Positions 38,201 through 47,962 of a stretch of 64,000 nucleotides of DNA are shown here, piece after piece. The notes beneath the pieces were generated by a model, which saw nothing but the letters and a program-made list of their open reading frames with translations, searched no databases and had not been told where the DNA came from. Location of the stretch: NCBI RefSeq assembly GCF_002006355.2, contig NZ_CP096980.1, positions 2,418,001 to 2,482,000 of the forward strand, in the 5' to 3' direction. Numbering within the stretch: position 1 is the first letter of the stretch; the number at the start of each line of letters is the position of its first letter. The position numbers and the translations under genes are program-made. Origin of the DNA: Clostridium felsineum DSM 794 (GTDB taxonomy: Bacteria; Bacillota; Clostridia; Clostridiales; Clostridiaceae).

Positions 38201-40126
38201 TTATTCTTCAACTTCTCTTATACTTAAACCTATTTTCTTTTCATCAGAACTTACTTCTAATATTTTCGCTTTAATTTCTTCACCTATTTCAAGGGCATCT
38301 GATGGTTTTGCTATTCTTTTATGACTTATTTCTGAAATATGAACTAAACCATCAACTCCTGGTTCAAGCTCTACAAAAGCACCGAAGTCTGCAAATCTAA
38401 CAACTTTACCAAGTACAACAGAACCTACAGGATATTTCTCTTCTACATTACTCCAAGGATTTTCAGTCAATTTTTTAATACTTAATGATAACTTTTTATT
38501 TTCCTTATCTATGCTTAATATATATACTTTAATTTTATCTCCTATTTTAAGAACATCTGCAGGCTTTTCAACTCTTCCCCATGATATTTCAGATACATGA
38601 AGAAGTCCATCTACACCTTCTATTTCCACAAAAGCACCAAAATCAGTTAATCTCTTAACTTCACCTTCAACTATTTGCCCTTCATCTAATTTATTCCAAA
38701 CGGTTTCTTCTACTTTTTCTTTTTCCCTACTTAATAATGCTCTTCTAGATGCTACTATTTTAGTTTGTCTTTTCTTTGTTGAGTATTCAATAATTGCTAC
38801 TTCAAAACTTTTTCCTATATACTCTTTAAGATTATCAACATGAAATAATTCTACATGTGATGCTGGAATAAATACTCTTATACCTTTGTATGAAGCAATT
38901 ACTCCACCCTTTACATCTTCTTTAACTACAACATTTAGAGTAGTCTTATTTTCAAAAGCATCTTTAATATCTTTATATCCTTGTTCTCTTTGAAGCTCTT
39001 TTACTGATAATACTACATAATTGTCCGCATCTTTTAATTTTATAATTTTTGCTACAATTTTATCTCCAACTGTAAATAATTCTTTTAAATCTTTTCCATC
39101 ATCATCTATTTCACTTTTAGGTATTATTCCATCTCTTTTATAATTTATGTTTAAAAATACTTCTTTATCAGAAACCTGAATAATTTCTCCCGTTACCGAT
39201 GCACCAACATAAATTTTCTCTTCATTTTCAGCTATAAACTTCATTGCATCAGCCATTTCATTATTTGTCTCATTTGAAATTTGATTTTCACTCATTTTAT
39301 TAATTGCCTCCTCAATAATCCAATCAGGTGTTGAAGCTCCCGCCGTTACACCTATGTTGATACTGTTTTTATTTTTTAATATGTTCTCAGGTATTTCGCC
39401 CGAATTTTCTACATGAATAGTATCCTTACAATTAGCTTTACATATTTCGTATAATTTGGTTGTATTTGAACTTTGTTTTCCACCAATAACAACCATAACA
39501 TCTACTTTTTCAGAAAGATCATTCGCTATTTTTTGTCTTTCCGATGTAGCATTACATATTGTATTAAAAGATATAACTTCATCTACTTTACTTTCAACTT
39601 CACTTAAAACTTTTTCCCAGTTTTCAAGCTTTTCTGTAGTTTGAGAAACAATGCAAACCTTTGAGCCAATATCTTCTAAGCCTTCTCCCTTTTTAGAGAT
39701 TATGGCTTTATTATTGCACCAACCATTGATTCCAATTACCTCTGGATGATTTTTATCTCCAACAATTACTATATCATATCCAAGTTCACTGTACTTTCTA
39801 ACTTTTTCTTGAATTTTACTTACAAATGGACAAGTTGCATCAATTACAGTAAGACCCTTAGCTAAGAGCATATCATATACTTCTTTAGAAATTCCATGTG
39901 ATCTCACAAGTATAACATCGTTTTCTTTTAATTTATCTATTTCTTTAATTTCAATAGGATATATGCTACTATTCTTAAGCTTATTAACTACATCATTGTT
40001 ATGAATTAACTCACCTAAGGTATAAATCTTTTTATTATATTTCTTTTGAGTTAAAATTGCCATATCAACAGCTCTCTTTACTCCAAAACAAAAACCAGCT
40101 TTTTCAGCAAGTATAACCTTTCGCAT
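38201..40126 (-). CDS. Bifunctional IspH (HMBPP reductase) - ribosomal protein S1 fusion
   Basis: 641 aa. Residues about 1-280 are 4-hydroxy-3-methylbut-2-enyl diphosphate reductase, the last step of the MEP isoprenoid pathway; the three cluster cysteines are in AGFCFGVKRAV, IDATCPFVS and NTICNAT. Residues about 305-640 are four S1 RNA-binding repeats; the last two (GAFVEIEGVDGLLHVSEISW and GAFVELEPGVDGLVHISEIS) are the most typical. The fusion is known in clostridia. Why a reductase and an S1 protein are joined is not understood. It follows cmk by 33 bases; cmk and S1 genes are also adjacent in many bacteria. Confidence 0.95.
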   Translation of the reverse strand: MRKVILAEKAGFCFGVKRAVDMAILTQKKYNKKIYTLGELIHNNDVVNKLKNSSIYPIEIKEIDKLKENDVILVRSHGISKEVYDMLLAKGLTVIDATCPFVSKIQEKVRKYSELGYDIVIVGDKNHPEVIGINGWCNNKAIISKKGEGLEDIGSKVCIVSQTTEKLENWEKVLSEVESKVDEVISFNTICNATSERQKIANDLSEKVDVMVVIGGKQSSNTTKLYEICKANCKDTIHVENSGEIPENILKNKNSINIGVTAGASTPDWIIEEAINKMSENQISNETNNEMADAMKFIAENEEKIYVGASVTGEIIQVSDKEVFLNINYKRDGIIPKSEIDDDGKDLKELFTVGDKIVAKIIKLKDADNYVVLSVKELQREQGYKDIKDAFENKTTLNVVVKEDVKGGVIASYKGIRVFIPASHVELFHVDNLKEYIGKSFEVAIIEYSTKKRQTKIVASRRALLSREKEKVEETVWNKLDEGQIVEGEVKRLTDFGAFVEIEGVDGLLHVSEISWGRVEKPADVLKIGDKIKVYILSIDKENKKLSLSIKKLTENPWSNVEEKYPVGSVVLGKVVRFADFGAFVELEPGVDGLVHISEISHKRIAKPSDALEIGEEIKAKILEVSSDEKKIGLSIREVEE

Positions 40127-40159
40127 TTACAAACTTAACCACCTTTAATTTTTAATGTT

Positions 40160-40813
40160 TTATAGTCTCTTTTCTATATATTTAACAATATAATCTACAA
40201 CTTCTGTTATCCCCATAGATGAGGAATCAATTTCCACGGCATCTTTAGCCTTTGTAAGTGGATTTATTTTTCTTGTTGAATCAATATGGTCTCTTTTTAT
40301 TATATCATTTAATATATCATCATAACATACTTTTACATGCTTTTCCATTAATTCATTATATCTTCTTTTTGCTCTTTCTTCAGGAGTGGCTGTCAAATAA
40401 AATTTAAAAGGTGCATTGTTTAAAACAACAGTTCCTATATCCCTTCCATCCATAACAACATCATATCTTCCAGCCATTTCCTTTTGTAAATGCACAAGCT
40501 TTTCTCGTACTTCTAATATAGACGCATAGTTTGATACATTTTGGCTAGTTTTCGGTAAAAGTATCTCTTCACTAACATCTTCTTCATTAACTATTAACTT
40601 GTCATTTTCAAAATGCATAGAAAGCGATTCCATAAGATCACACAAATTTTTTACATCTGATGCTTTTATATTTTTTCTCATAGCCATTAAGGTAACTGCC
40701 CTGTACATAGCACCTGTATTAATATACATAAGTCCAAACTTTTTAGCAACAAGTTTAGCTATGGTACTTTTTCCAGCACCGGCAGGTCCATCTATTGCTA
40801 TATTTAATCTCAA
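40160..40813 (-). CDS. cmk: Cytidylate kinase
   Basis: Phosphorylates CMP and dCMP. P-loop GPAGAGKST at residues 8-16, NTGAMYRA, VMDGRDIGTVV and the RRYNEL lid region are canonical. 217 aa, full length. It begins a two-gene unit with ispH-rpsA. A 219-base gap with no clear gene separates it from the YhiN-like gene upstream. Confidence 0.96.
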   Translation of the reverse strand: MRLNIAIDGPAGAGKSTIAKLVAKKFGLMYINTGAMYRAVTLMAMRKNIKASDVKNLCDLMESLSMHFENDKLIVNEEDVSEEILLPKTSQNVSNYASILEVREKLVHLQKEMAGRYDVVMDGRDIGTVVLNNAPFKFYLTATPEERAKRRYNELMEKHVKVCYDDILNDIIKRDHIDSTRKINPLTKAKDAVEIDSSSMGITEVVDYIVKYIEKRL

Positions 40814-41032
40814 TTTAATTCCGCCTTTCTCTTTGCTGTAAGATATTACAAATTGATTATTTATTGTTGAAACACCACTTAATATTATTCTAGGTTTACC
40901 CTAAAAATCCTTTATTTTTTCTACAAAACATATTTTTTGTGCTTTTTCTAACATATTTTACATTACAACAGCAAAAACTTCACTGCATCTTTTCTATTTA
41001 TATATATTAATGTAGCAATGTTGGAAATTTCG

Positions 41033-42247
41033 TTAAATATTCTTACCTGCTAAGTGTGCTGTTGACATTGCTATTTGAAGATTGAATCCTCCAGTATATG
41101 CATCAACGTCTATTATTTCGCCGCTAAAATAAAGATTACTTATTTTTTTTGATTTTAAAGTAGATGGATCAATATCTTTGACATCTACTCCACCTGCGGT
41201 TATAATAGCTTCAGCAATAGGTCTAAGTCCTTTTATTGTTAATGTAAATTCTTTTATTGCCTTTGCAATATTTTTTCTCTCACTTTTAGTAATTAAATTT
41301 ACTTTTTTATTTTCTGCTATCTTTGATAATTTTATAATTACAGGTATTAGTTTCTGAGGAAGTAAATCATCTAAAGCATTTTTAAAGTCTTTATTTATAT
41401 ATTTCATAAAATCCTTTTGAAGCCTTAAATCAAGTTCCTTTTCATCTAATGCTGGTTTTAAATCTATTACAGCTTTAAGATTTTTCTTATAATTTACAAC
41501 TCTACTTCCACTTAGAACTATGGGTCCTGAAATACCGTAATGAGTGAATAACATTTCACCAAAATTCTCATATATAATTTTTTTATCTTTTTTTATGTAT
41601 AATCTAACATTCTTTAATGAAAGCCCCTGAAGTTCGCCTATAAAACTTTCCTCAATTTCTATAGGAACAAGAGATGGCTTAGGTTCTACTATATTGTGTC
41701 CCATATCCTTAGCAAATTTATAACCATCACCTGTGGAACCTGTTTGAGGGTATGATTTCCCTCCTGTACATAAAATAAAAATATCTCCTTTAATAATTTC
41801 ATTATTGCTTGTGACTACACTTTTTATGATATCGCCTTTAAAGTCTATATTTGTTACCTTTGAATTCAAAATAACTTTTACATCTCTCTTTTTTAGTTCT
41901 TTTTCTAGAGCTGCAATTATATCCGAAGATTTATTTGATTCAGGGAAAACTCTTCCTCCACGTTCAACTTTTAGTTTAACACCTAAACCTTCCATAAAAT
42001 TCATTAAATCATTATTAGTAAATGAATATAAAGAACTATAAAGGAAATATGGATTTCCTGGGATATTTTCAAAAAATTCATCAATAGATATTGAATTTGT
42101 TATATTACATCTTCCTTTTCCTGTTATAAATAGCTTTTTACCTAACTTTTCATTTTGTTCTATCAAAATAACTTGATGCTTTAATGAAGCGGTTATCGCT
42201 GCCATCATTCCTGCAGCACCACCACCTATTACAATAACTTTTGCCAA
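41033..42247 (-). CDS. YhiN/HI0933-type NAD(P)/FAD-dependent oxidoreductase
   Basis: 404-aa flavoprotein. N-terminal dinucleotide motif VIGGGAAGMMAAI, then EQNEKLGKKLFITGKGRCNITN, characteristic of the HI0933 family, and the C-terminal FAD motif NLYFSGEIIDVDAYTGGFNLQIA. The physiological reaction is not established. It follows the RpiR regulator by 24 bases on the same strand. Confidence 0.9.
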   Translation of the reverse strand: MAKVIVIGGGAAGMMAAITASLKHQVILIEQNEKLGKKLFITGKGRCNITNSISIDEFFENIPGNPYFLYSSLYSFTNNDLMNFMEGLGVKLKVERGGRVFPESNKSSDIIAALEKELKKRDVKVILNSKVTNIDFKGDIIKSVVTSNNEIIKGDIFILCTGGKSYPQTGSTGDGYKFAKDMGHNIVEPKPSLVPIEIEESFIGELQGLSLKNVRLYIKKDKKIIYENFGEMLFTHYGISGPIVLSGSRVVNYKKNLKAVIDLKPALDEKELDLRLQKDFMKYINKDFKNALDDLLPQKLIPVIIKLSKIAENKKVNLITKSERKNIAKAIKEFTLTIKGLRPIAEAIITAGGVDVKDIDPSTLKSKKISNLYFSGEIIDVDAYTGGFNLQIAMSTAHLAGKNI

Positions 42248-42271
42248 GAAATCACCTTCTAAAACTAAAAT

Positions 42272-43156
42272 TTAAAATTTATCTTCTGTACTTCTAGAAG
42301 AATAAACTTTATATTCTTTCCAAATATTTTCCAAATCAGTAAATACATTTGAAATTCTATCTTTTTCCCTAAGTCCTACGGACACGATAAGTGCATTTAT
42401 TACACTCATAGGCGCCACAAGTGAATCAACAAATGATGCCATGTTACTTTGTGCTATAAGTGTATAATCTGCTTCGGTTGCAAGCGGTGATAGAAGACTG
42501 TCCGTAAGTGCAACGACTTTTGTTTTTCTTGATTTAGCAAATCTTAAAGCCTCTATTGTTCTTGATGCATATCTCGGAAAGCCTATTCCTATAAGTAAAT
42601 CATCTGAAGTTATATTTATAATTTGTTCAAAAATATCACTTATTTTATAGCTTACCACATACACATTGTCCAGTATTAGATTTAAATAGAAACCTAAAAA
42701 CTCGGCAAGAGCAGTTGAACTTCTAAGACCAATTATGTATATTCGTTTTGCTGAAAATATACTATTTATAACATCATCAAAAACATTATGATTTATTTTT
42801 TCAAGTGTAACTCGTATATTTTCCATATCTGCTTTAAGAACACCTTTTAGTGAACTTTCTTCAGAAATAAATGTATTAGATAATTCTATTCTTTGTACTG
42901 TAGTGAGTTTATTTTTTATAAGTTCATGTAATGCTTTTTGAAGCTTTGGATAACCACTAAAGCCCAATTCATTAGCAAATCTAACAACTGTAGACTCACT
43001 TACACCAACACTTACTCCTAACCTTGCAGCAGTCATAAAAGCTGCTTTATCATAATGCTTTAAGATATACTCAGCTATTAATTTTTGACCTTTACTTAAT
43101 CTTGGAAACTTAATTTGTATAATTCTCATCAAATCGTATTTTTCGTCTTCCAACAA
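42272..43156 (-). CDS. RpiR/MurR-family transcriptional regulator
   Basis: 294 aa. N-terminal HTH_6 domain (FPRLSKGQKLIAEYILKHYD, then VSESTVVRFANELGFSGYP) and a C-terminal SIS sugar-phosphate-binding domain (RIYIIGLRSSTALAEFL, GIGFPRYASRTIEALRFAK). The family senses phosphosugars. The start is uncertain: TTG 43156 is 7 bases after AGAAGGG; TTG 43162 is nearer that site, and ATG 43126 is an alternative. No sugar genes adjoin it, so its target is not evident. Confidence 0.88.
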   Translation of the reverse strand: MLEDEKYDLMRIIQIKFPRLSKGQKLIAEYILKHYDKAAFMTAARLGVSVGVSESTVVRFANELGFSGYPKLQKALHELIKNKLTTVQRIELSNTFISEESSLKGVLKADMENIRVTLEKINHNVFDDVINSIFSAKRIYIIGLRSSTALAEFLGFYLNLILDNVYVVSYKISDIFEQIINITSDDLLIGIGFPRYASRTIEALRFAKSRKTKVVALTDSLLSPLATEADYTLIAQSNMASFVDSLVAPMSVINALIVSVGLREKDRISNVFTDLENIWKEYKVYSSRSTEDKF

Positions 43157-43296
43157 TACCAATCCCTTCTAGGATTACAACAATAATTGCAACCATAAAA
43201 TAAATATGAATTTTTTATTTCATTTTAGCATTTAATAACAATTTATTCAAGATTTTATTTGTTTGATGTTAATAAATAATTAACTATAATTATGCA

Positions 43297-44007
43297 CTAT
43301 AAGTTTTTTAAATATTCTACTTCTTCATTACTTAAAATTCTTACATTCCCTTCTTTTAAGTCTTTAAGTTCTATCTTTCCAATTGAAATTCTCTTAAGTT
43401 CTTCAACTGGGAAACCAACAGCACCGCACATTCTTCTTACTTGCCTTTTCTTACCTTCATGTATGATTATTTTAAGTACAGAAGTTTGTTCAGTAGAGGA
43501 TACCATTGTAACTTCTGCTTCCTTAGTTACATAGCCTCCTATATCTACTCCTTTTCTTAAACTTTCTAAATCCTTAAACTTAGGTTTACCTTTTACTGTT
43601 GCAAGATAGCATTTATTAACATTCTGTCTTGGATGCATTATTTTATTAAATATATCTCCATCATTAGTTACAATTAAAAGACCAGAGGTATTGAAATCAA
43701 GTCTTCCTACTGGAAACACCCTTTCTTTAAAATTTAATAAGTCTATTACTGTTTTTTTTCCTCTATAATCGCTAACTGCAGTTAAATAACCTTTAGGCTT
43801 ATTTAAAATAGCGTAAACTTTTTTATCTTCCAGTTTAATCTCCTTTTTATCAAGTCTAACCTTATCTTTCTCAGGATTAACTTTAAAACCAAGTTCTGTA
43901 ACAATTATTCCATTTACTTCTACTCTTCCTTCTTCAATCATTTTTTCACATTTTCTTCTTGAAGCTACTCCACATTCAGCCATATATTTTTGTAATCTTT
44001 CTTCCAT
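43297..44007 (-). CDS. 23S rRNA pseudouridine synthase, RluB/RsuA family
   Basis: 236 aa. N-terminal S4 RNA-binding domain (MEERLQKYMAECGVASRRKCEKMI), then the catalytic core with PVGRLDFNTSGLLIVTNDG, which carries the catalytic Asp, and the KKRQVRRMC motif. RluB-type members modify 23S rRNA. Start at ATG 44007 with AGGTGA 4-5 bases upstream; ATG 44022 precedes that site. The next gene upstream on this strand is corA, 26 bases away. Confidence 0.92.
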   Translation of the reverse strand: MEERLQKYMAECGVASRRKCEKMIEEGRVEVNGIIVTELGFKVNPEKDKVRLDKKEIKLEDKKVYAILNKPKGYLTAVSDYRGKKTVIDLLNFKERVFPVGRLDFNTSGLLIVTNDGDIFNKIMHPRQNVNKCYLATVKGKPKFKDLESLRKGVDIGGYVTKEAEVTMVSSTEQTSVLKIIIHEGKKRQVRRMCGAVGFPVEELKRISIGKIELKDLKEGNVRILSNEEVEYLKNL

Positions 44008-44033
44008 AAAATCACCTATCATCTTTTTTTATA

Positions 44034-45098
44034 TTAAAGCCACTTTTTCTTCCTGAAATACATCAACATAAATCCTGATATAGATAGCATAACCATCCAC
44101 AGAATAACATACCCATATTTAAATTTAAGTTCCGGCATATAATCAAAATTCATACCATAAACCCCCACAAGAAAAGAAAGTGGTATAAATATAGTTGAAA
44201 AAATAGTTAAAAATTTCATTATTTCATTCATCTTATTACTTGCACTTGATAAGTATGTATCTAAAAGCCCTGCTACCATATCTCTAAATAGTTCAATAGT
44301 ATCTATAACCTGTACTGTATGATCATATACATCTTTAAAATAAATACTAACCTTGTCTTCTATAATATCAACTTCTCCTCTTTGAAGAGTGTTTATTATC
44401 TCCCTTAAGGGCCAAACTGCTTTCCATAAATATATCATTTGTCTTTTAAGGTTATACACTTCATTAAACAAATTATTTGATACATTAACCATAAGAGACT
44501 CTTCAAAACCTTCGATTTTATCTTCAAGCTTCTCTAGTACAACAAAATAATTATCAACAATAGAATCAATTAAAGCATATGTAAGATATCCTACTTTAGT
44601 TTTTCTTATTTTTCCTTTAGGATTTCTTATTCTAGTTCTTAAATTTTCAAAAACATCACCTGCTTTGCTTGCTTCTTGAAAAGTAATAATTAAATTTTGC
44701 ATACAAATCATACTAATTTGTTCAACTACAAGCTTATCATCTTTAAAATATATCATTTTTAAAACAATAAAGATGTATTTTTCAAATTCCTCTATTTTAG
44801 GCCTTTGATTGGTATTTAATATATCTTCCATAATAAGAGAATGAATACCGAAATGTTCACCTAGTTTTTGATATAAAGCTATATCTTCAAGACCATTTAC
44901 ATTTATCCAGGTCATATTATCTGTATCTTTATATTTATAACAATCTTCAATGTTATAAGTATCTTTTTCCTTGAGAATATCGTCTTTGTAATCCATAATA
45001 TGAATTTCTGTTTTTTTTCCTGTAACAGTTCCTATATGTACTAGAGTTCCTGGTTTTAGGCCTCTCTTTCTTGACACCCCTTTTGTATATCTGTTCAT
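44034..45098 (-). CDS. corA: CorA-family magnesium/cobalt transporter
   Basis: 354 aa. A large cytoplasmic N-terminal domain (about 1-285) is followed by two transmembrane helices. The selectivity motif YGMN at the end of TM1 (GVYGMNFDYMPELKF) is present and the C-terminus is basic (YFRKKKWL). This family forms pentameric Mg2+ channels. No M-box riboswitch is seen upstream. It is divergent from the small membrane protein at 45256. Confidence 0.94.
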   Translation of the reverse strand: MNRYTKGVSRKRGLKPGTLVHIGTVTGKKTEIHIMDYKDDILKEKDTYNIEDCYKYKDTDNMTWINVNGLEDIALYQKLGEHFGIHSLIMEDILNTNQRPKIEEFEKYIFIVLKMIYFKDDKLVVEQISMICMQNLIITFQEASKAGDVFENLRTRIRNPKGKIRKTKVGYLTYALIDSIVDNYFVVLEKLEDKIEGFEESLMVNVSNNLFNEVYNLKRQMIYLWKAVWPLREIINTLQRGEVDIIEDKVSIYFKDVYDHTVQVIDTIELFRDMVAGLLDTYLSSASNKMNEIMKFLTIFSTIFIPLSFLVGVYGMNFDYMPELKFKYGYVILWMVMLSISGFMLMYFRKKKWL

Positions 45099-45255
45099 AA
45101 AAAATCACCTAACTAAAATTAATTATAATGTCCTTTCTGTATTTAAAAAATTAATATACTAATTATTTTCTACAATTTATATTAACACATAGATAAACTA
45201 GTTAAAAGTGCAGTATAATAAAAATACAATAAGACATAAGAGGAGATGATTATTA

Positions 45256-45756
45256 ATGAAAAAATCCAATGTATTTTTAGGAGGTCTATTAGTTTTAATT
45301 GGTGTTATAGCTATTTTTCAGAAATTTAATTACTTCGGCTATTTTTCATCAAAATCCATGATAGGGTTTATACTACTACTAATAGGAATCGCTTTAGATT
45401 TAAGTTATTTTGCTAGCAAAAAAAGTTCTAATAACCTTATACCAGGTGGTATACTAATAACCCTTGGAATATTCTATATAGCGAAATCATATTTTTATAT
45501 ATATGCTTTATCTGCTATCAGTTGGCAAATATATACTTTTTCTGTTGCTGTTGGTTTATATCAAGCGTATATATTTTCAACTAAAGATAAACCTACTCTT
45601 ATCATTGCTACTGTCCTTGCAGTAATATCTATTTTCTCAGCGGTTTCTAATATGTTTAGAATATTATTACCTATATGGTTTAATAGAGGTTTTATATTTC
45701 CAATAATTTTGATACTTGCAGGTATTTATTTACTATTTAAAAATTTTAGAAATTGA
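45256..45756 (+). CDS. Small polytopic membrane protein, LiaI/LiaF-type transmembrane domain
   Basis: 166 aa with about five or six hydrophobic helices in hairpin pairs (GGLLVLIGVIAIF, MIGFILLLIGIALDLSYF, LIPGGILITLGIFYIA, FIFPIILILAGIYLLF). Glycine-rich helix pairs of this type occur in LiaI/LiaF-like proteins that sense envelope stress. No regulator adjoins it, so function is inferred only from fold. GAGGAG precedes ATG 45256. The Nudix gene starts 13 bases after it. Confidence 0.7.
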   Translation: MKKSNVFLGGLLVLIGVIAIFQKFNYFGYFSSKSMIGFILLLIGIALDLSYFASKKSSNNLIPGGILITLGIFYIAKSYFYIYALSAISWQIYTFSVAVGLYQAYIFSTKDKPTLIIATVLAVISIFSAVSNMFRILLPIWFNRGFIFPIILILAGIYLLFKNFRN

Positions 45757-45769
45757 GGAGATGCATAAA

Positions 45770-46288
45770 ATGAAGGGTGATAAATTAGCTTATGATGGAT
45801 GGCTCAAAGTTTATAGAAGAGATATAAATGGGAAAGCTTACGATATATTAAAAAATTATGATGCAGTATCAGCTTTCATAACAAATGAATTTAATGATGT
45901 CTTAATGGTGAAACAATTTAGACCGGCAGTAATGTCAGAAACACTTGAAATACCGGCAGGCTGCCTTGATATTGAGGGTGAATCTCCAGAAGATTGTCTT
46001 ATCCGTGAATTAAGAGAAGAAACTAATTTACAAATAGAAAAAAAAGACTTACAAAAAATAATTTCGTACAAACCAATTTTAGGTTTTAGTAAAAGCATAC
46101 TGCACCTTTATCATATAGAAATAAAAAAATCTGATTTGATTTCAAATAAGGTTAATGATGAGGATGTAACTGAAGTAATGTGGATAGACAAATCTACCTT
46201 CGTAGAATACATTAAAAATGGTAAGATTTCCGATGGGAAAACTATAATAAGCTATTTATACCTACAATGTATAGGAAAAGATTCATAG
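45770..46288 (+). CDS. Nudix hydrolase, ADP-ribose pyrophosphatase-like
   Basis: 172 aa. Nudix box region PAGCLDIEGESPEDCLIRELREETNLQ shows the metal-binding REL-x-EE core. It has one extra residue before the first Glu and Asn in place of the final Gly. The upstream sequence (VSAFITNEFNDVLMVKQFRP) resembles ADP-ribose pyrophosphatases. Start at ATG 45770 with GAGGAG 9 bases upstream; ATG 45761 abuts that site. Probable operon with the membrane protein upstream. Confidence 0.85.
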   Translation: MKGDKLAYDGWLKVYRRDINGKAYDILKNYDAVSAFITNEFNDVLMVKQFRPAVMSETLEIPAGCLDIEGESPEDCLIRELREETNLQIEKKDLQKIISYKPILGFSKSILHLYHIEIKKSDLISNKVNDEDVTEVMWIDKSTFVEYIKNGKISDGKTIISYLYLQCIGKDS

Positions 46289-46298
46289 AATAAAATTT

Positions 46299-46336
46299 AT
46301 ACACCAAAATGCTAACTTAAAAGCACTTTGGTGTAT
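46299..46336. terminator. Hairpin between the Nudix gene and the small - strand gene
   Basis: ATACACCAAAATGCT and AGCACTTTGGTGTAT form a 15-bp stem with one mismatch. There is no long T run, so termination may be weak. Confidence 0.6.
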
Positions 46337-46358
46337 ATGTGTTTAAAATCTAATTTTA

Positions 46359-46505
46359 CTAAACTTTATCATTAAAGAAGTCCTTTTGAGTGTAAGTCAT
46401 GTTTTTTTTATCTACTTTACTTTCTGCTGCCTTATTAAAGGCTTTTTCGGATTTTTCTCCCTTAGAAGCTGTAGATGATTTTTTAACATTATTTCTTCTA
46501 CTCAT
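46359..46505 (-). CDS. Small basic protein of unknown function, 48 aa
   Basis: ATG 46505 has a perfect AGGAGGA site 7 bases upstream. The product begins MSRRNNVKKSSTASKGEKSE and ends TYTQKDFFNDKV; it is very rich in Lys and Ser and probably disordered. Small basic proteins of this kind can bind nucleic acid or be spore-associated, but I do not recognise a family. Confidence 0.7.
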   Translation of the reverse strand: MSRRNNVKKSSTASKGEKSEKAFNKAAESKVDKKNMTYTQKDFFNDKV

Positions 46506-46599
46506 ATTATTCCTCCTGTAATATAAAGTTTATCGATTTTATTATGCGTTAATTTTTTTTATATATACTGATTATCTATTTATAAACCCTAATATAAAA

Positions 46600-47958
46600 T
46601 TATTTTGCCCATTCATTATTTACCCATTCACCTCTATTAAATAATATATCTTTGTAGGGTTCCAATATCTCAACAGTCTTATTTTTTAGTTTTTTTACTT
46701 CTCCACACTTCTTATCTAAAGATAAATCACCTTTTAATCCTGTAAGCACCCACATTATCTTTTTAATATTCGTTCTAATTTTAAGTTCTTTTTCTCCCAT
46801 ACCATCAGTAAAATAGATTAAAAAGCAATCCTCCATTCTGTTTTTATGTAAATATTCAAAAACAGGTGAGAAACTAGTGCCTCCTTTTGTGTTTGATTTT
46901 TTCTTTATATCCCTAGATTTAGTTACCTTATATACTCGTCTAACACTATTGTCACATTCGATAATTGTCAATTCGTAGTTTTTGTTTTTTAGTATATCAA
47001 AGATCTCAATCATTGCTGTGTCTATTTCACTATCACTCATACTTCCACTTATATCTAAAGCAACTACTATTTTAATTATATGATTTGATAGTTTACCCCT
47101 TAAATCCATTCTATAGGGTTGTCTTCTATCTTTTCTAGTTATAGTTTTCTTGTATCCTTTAGGCAAAGTACCAATCGCCCTTTTTAGATAATCCTGCCAT
47201 GAGATTTCTGCCTTCCTGTTCATATAATCAACATACTGTTGAACCTTAGCAGGAAGTTTTCCTTTAGCTGCATTTCTTATAATTTTATTCTTAAGCTCTT
47301 CTATTTGATTTTCATAATCCTTATCATGAGTTTCATTCCATATCTTATGGATGTTCATTTCGTCAAATTCTCTATATATTTTAGCTTCATTATTCGCTTC
47401 TAATCCATCTTTTTTCTTTTTAATCTTCTTGTTAATATTCTCTTGTATAACTTTTACATAATACTCCAAAGGTTTATCATATTTAAGCTCTGTTATATTA
47501 TATTGACGTTTAGTATTTTCTATATTTAAGGACCATGGTGGCAAAAAATCAATGTACTGATTAACAGAAATATCCATGCCTGTATTTATAGCAAGCATAC
47601 TATATTTTTTGCTAAGCTTCTCAGCTCTTTTTATGTGATTATAAATTATATGATAAATCTCATGCTTTATAAGTGCCTTCATTTCATTTATAGAACAATT
47701 CAGGAATATATAAGGATTAAAATACATTGTGAAATACGATAGCGATGCTTTAGTTTCACAACCTGATGAAATATCACTTCGTATATCTCTTTTTATTTGT
47801 ATCAGAAAAAGTGCAAAAAAATTATCTTCTCCATTCATTAACTCAAAGGTTATCTTTTCAATGAAGTTTAAGAATTCTCTTTTAAAGTCTTCTGTAAAAT
47901 TCCCTTCTTTTATTTCATATAGTTTTTTTAAAAGATCCTTTTTTATATTATCCATCAA
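46600..47958 (-). CDS. VWA-like / putative metallopeptidase-domain protein (DUF2201 type)
   Basis: 452 aa. The N-terminal half contains IKHEIYHIIYNHIKRAE, an HExxH-like zinc motif with a third His four residues on. The C-terminal half is a VWA-like domain with the metal-ion site DISGSMSDSEID and KGGTSFSPVFEYL. This combination is the DUF2201 N-terminal metallopeptidase plus VWA family, usually encoded beside a MoxR ATPase, as here (4 bases from it). Such pairs act as AAA chaperone/protease-like machines whose targets are mostly unknown. Confidence 0.85.
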   Translation of the reverse strand: MMDNIKKDLLKKLYEIKEGNFTEDFKREFLNFIEKITFELMNGEDNFFALFLIQIKRDIRSDISSGCETKASLSYFTMYFNPYIFLNCSINEMKALIKHEIYHIIYNHIKRAEKLSKKYSMLAINTGMDISVNQYIDFLPPWSLNIENTKRQYNITELKYDKPLEYYVKVIQENINKKIKKKKDGLEANNEAKIYREFDEMNIHKIWNETHDKDYENQIEELKNKIIRNAAKGKLPAKVQQYVDYMNRKAEISWQDYLKRAIGTLPKGYKKTITRKDRRQPYRMDLRGKLSNHIIKIVVALDISGSMSDSEIDTAMIEIFDILKNKNYELTIIECDNSVRRVYKVTKSRDIKKKSNTKGGTSFSPVFEYLHKNRMEDCFLIYFTDGMGEKELKIRTNIKKIMWVLTGLKGDLSLDKKCGEVKKLKNKTVEILEPYKDILFNRGEWVNNEWAK

Positions 47959-47962
47959 TTAA

